Source of the DNA: Chromera velia
Taxonomy: Eukaryota > Sar > Chromeraceae
NCBI GenBank assembly: GCA_018398765.1
Contig: JAHBMJ010001100.1
Coordinates: forward strand, 1 to 20,000
Length of the DNA stretch: 20,000 nucleotides
Direction: 5' to 3'
The first letter of the stretch is position 1. Each line of letters starts with the position of its first letter. The notes under the pieces are model-generated. The model was not told the origin of the DNA. It did not search any database and saw nothing but the letters and a program-made list of their open reading frames with translations. This document shows positions 18,543 to 20,000 of the stretch, piece after piece. A program made the position numbers and the translations under genes.

Positions 18543-20000
18543 ATGCCGTCCGAGAAAAGCAGAGCACCAAAGAAGGTGAAGAGGAGTCATGAGGTGGACC
18601 ACAGCAAAAAGACAAAGAAGGTGAAGAGGAGTCATGAGGTGGACCACAGCAAGAAGAAGCGCCTTCCGGTTAGGCGACTGGAGCACTTCCAAATGTTTAA
18701 CGAAATCCATTCCGGAAAGCTTGAGCACCTCGTTGGGTTTCACAAATGCATAAAGCAATTCGTGACAAAGGGGATAGAGGTTACTGTTGGTGGCAAACCC
18801 TTTACGAAGCCGGACTTCATGACAGAGTCCGTCGTCAGAAAACCCGTCTCATGCATTCTCCCTCGCAATTTTATTTTGTTCAATCGCGTCCACACGTTTC
18901 CGGAGCACTGCCTCGATCCTCTTTCTCTTTCCGAGTCTGTCTCTTCCGTGCAACTTTGCTGTCTGTGTCCGTCTCTCTCTGTCTTCATTGCCGTCTCTCT
19001 TCCTTCTGTATGTTTCTGTGGCTGGCGCCTTGTCCAGTACCTTCCGTGCCTGCCTTTCCCTTCTTCTCTGCGGGTGCAATTCTTTTCGGGCTTTACCTGT
19101 CTTCTCTTTGTTTCTTCTTCCAGCGCTGAGTCTCTTGCGGCTAGTTTCCTCGCTGGCCAGAATCCTCCTACGCCCCCCCCCTTGTCCTGATGTTCGTCTG
19201 ATCTGTGAGGGAGTGCAGGAATCGCGATAACGAGAAAGCCGTTATGGAAATGCGACTGATGAACCAGCCCAAACCCGTTCTGGCCGGGCAGTGTGAGATG
19301 GAAGTCTCCGTGGACGGGAACGAGCAGCAGTTCGAGAACTATAAGCGCATGCTGAAGGAGTTGGAGGGCGAGGGCGAAAGTACCGACAGTCCGTCTTCTT
19401 CTTCTGCTTCTGCTTCTTCCTCCTCCTCCTCCTCTCCTCCACCTGTCCCGTTTCCTGAAGCCGTGCGTCAGCGTGAGGAGATCTTCAAGGAAGTCGCAGA
19501 GACCGTCGAGCTGGCCATGCAGAAGAGGCTCAAGACCTCAGAGTCTTCCTCCTCGTCATCTTCCCCTTCCTCTTCTTCCTCCGCCCCTGCCGCTGCCGGT
19601 GCCGCTGCCGCAGAAGAAGTCCTAGCCGCAGCCGCTGCTGCCTCGAGTAAGGTGACCAAGAAGAAGGAGGCACAACAGCCTGCTAGGCAGAGTGACAGAC
19701 TCAAGGGACAGAAGGACGAGAAGGAGGCGGAAGCCGAGGAGAAACAGAGTGCTGCCGCCCCGAAGGCGAAGAGGGTCTCCAAAAACTGGAAATCCGACCT
19801 GCCCAAAGTGAAGATCACGTTCACTCACGTCTACTTCTGCTTCAACACCGTCCTTCCGTACGAGTCTGAAAGGGACATCATCACTCTGGCGCTCACCCTC
19901 GCCTACCTGAAGTGGCCTGTCGAGTCCTTTGAATTCTCACCTGGGGCCCAGACCCACTTCACAGAAGCAGCAATAGGAGGCGACGAACCCCTCCCTCCAG
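18543..20000 (+). CDS. Paralogue of the chromodomain-oxygenase gene, 5' part (runs off the window)
   Basis: Exon 1 starts at ATG 18543 and exon 2 at 19219 (acceptor GAGTGCAG|G), then stays open to the window end. The first intron has the same phase (2) as intron 1 of the gene at 7024. The donor is not certain; GA|GTCCGT at 18827 fits the phase but is weak. About 355 residues are visible. Residues 10-39 are two 15-residue basic repeats, likely a nuclear localisation signal. KGIEVTVGG (76-84) matches KGIEIFIGG of the other gene. Exon 2 adds KAVMEMRLMN, then Ser-, Ala- and Lys-rich linkers (with ARQSDRLKGQ). It ends with LAYLKWPVESFEFSPGAQT and HFTE...GGDEPLPP, close to the pre-chromodomain segment of the other protein. 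Chromodomains should follow beyond the window. The function of the shared module is unknown. Confidence 0.75.
18569..18658 (+). repeat. Two in-frame 45-bp repeats encoding a basic motif
   Basis: Copies at 18569-18613 and 18614-18658 are nearly identical and encode KKVKRSHEVDHSKK twice. The KKVKR cores resemble a monopartite nuclear localisation signal. The near identity suggests a recent duplication. Confidence 0.88.

Noticed and set aside
18827-19190. Read-through of paralogue exon 1 to a stop near 19190
   Set aside because: After about 18840 the frame becomes pyrimidine-rich (TCTCTGTCTTC...) with Ser/Leu/Cys-rich translation and no codon bias, and exon 2 matches the first gene's exon 2, so this is taken as intron.

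Overview
The window looks like nuclear DNA of a protist, not of a bacterium. It has GT-AG spliceosomal introns whose phases close exactly over up to 14 exons, short exons (50-200 nt) separated by introns of 180-730 nt, and introns and spacers packed with di-, tri- and tetranucleotide repeats. No bacterial operon, Shine-Dalgarno or CRISPR structure is visible. Roughly balanced base composition, low-complexity Ser/Ala/Gln/acidic protein tails and a plant-type membrane protein family fit an alveolate alga such as a chromerid. That assignment is an inference from general character and no species was confirmed.

Layout. Positions 4-898 (minus): a two-exon gene for a charged, disordered protein of about 256 aa with no recognised domain. 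Positions 899-2946: intergenic, with an AT-rich island (about 1620-2370) and a perfect hairpin. Positions 2947-6135 (minus): a four-exon gene for a signal-peptide, coiled-coil, propeller-like, single-TM protein resembling the plant uncharacterised membrane protein At1g75140. Its third exon carries an apparent one-base frameshift. Positions 6136-7023: divergent spacer holding one orphan exon-like ORF. Positions 7024-15029 (plus): the main gene, reconstructed here as 14 exons summing to exactly 840 codons. Positions 15030-18542: a long repeat-rich, gene-poor stretch with a second AT-rich island. Positions 18543 to the right edge (plus): the start of a second gene, a paralogue of the N-terminal half of the main gene.

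The centre of interest is the 839-aa product of the main gene. It reads as an N-terminal module shared with the downstream paralogue, two tandem chromodomains with aromatic cage positions kept, and a C-terminal prolyl-4-hydroxylase-like Fe(II)/2-oxoglutarate oxygenase domain with a plausible HxD...H...R active site. If the single-gene model holds, it is a chromatin-reader/oxygenase fusion, a candidate histone- or nucleic-acid-modifying enzyme. The paralogue shares the N-terminal module and the first intron phase, so a small tandem family is likely. The main risk is that the region encodes two adjacent genes: a chromodomain gene ending at 8578 and an oxygenase gene starting at 8969.
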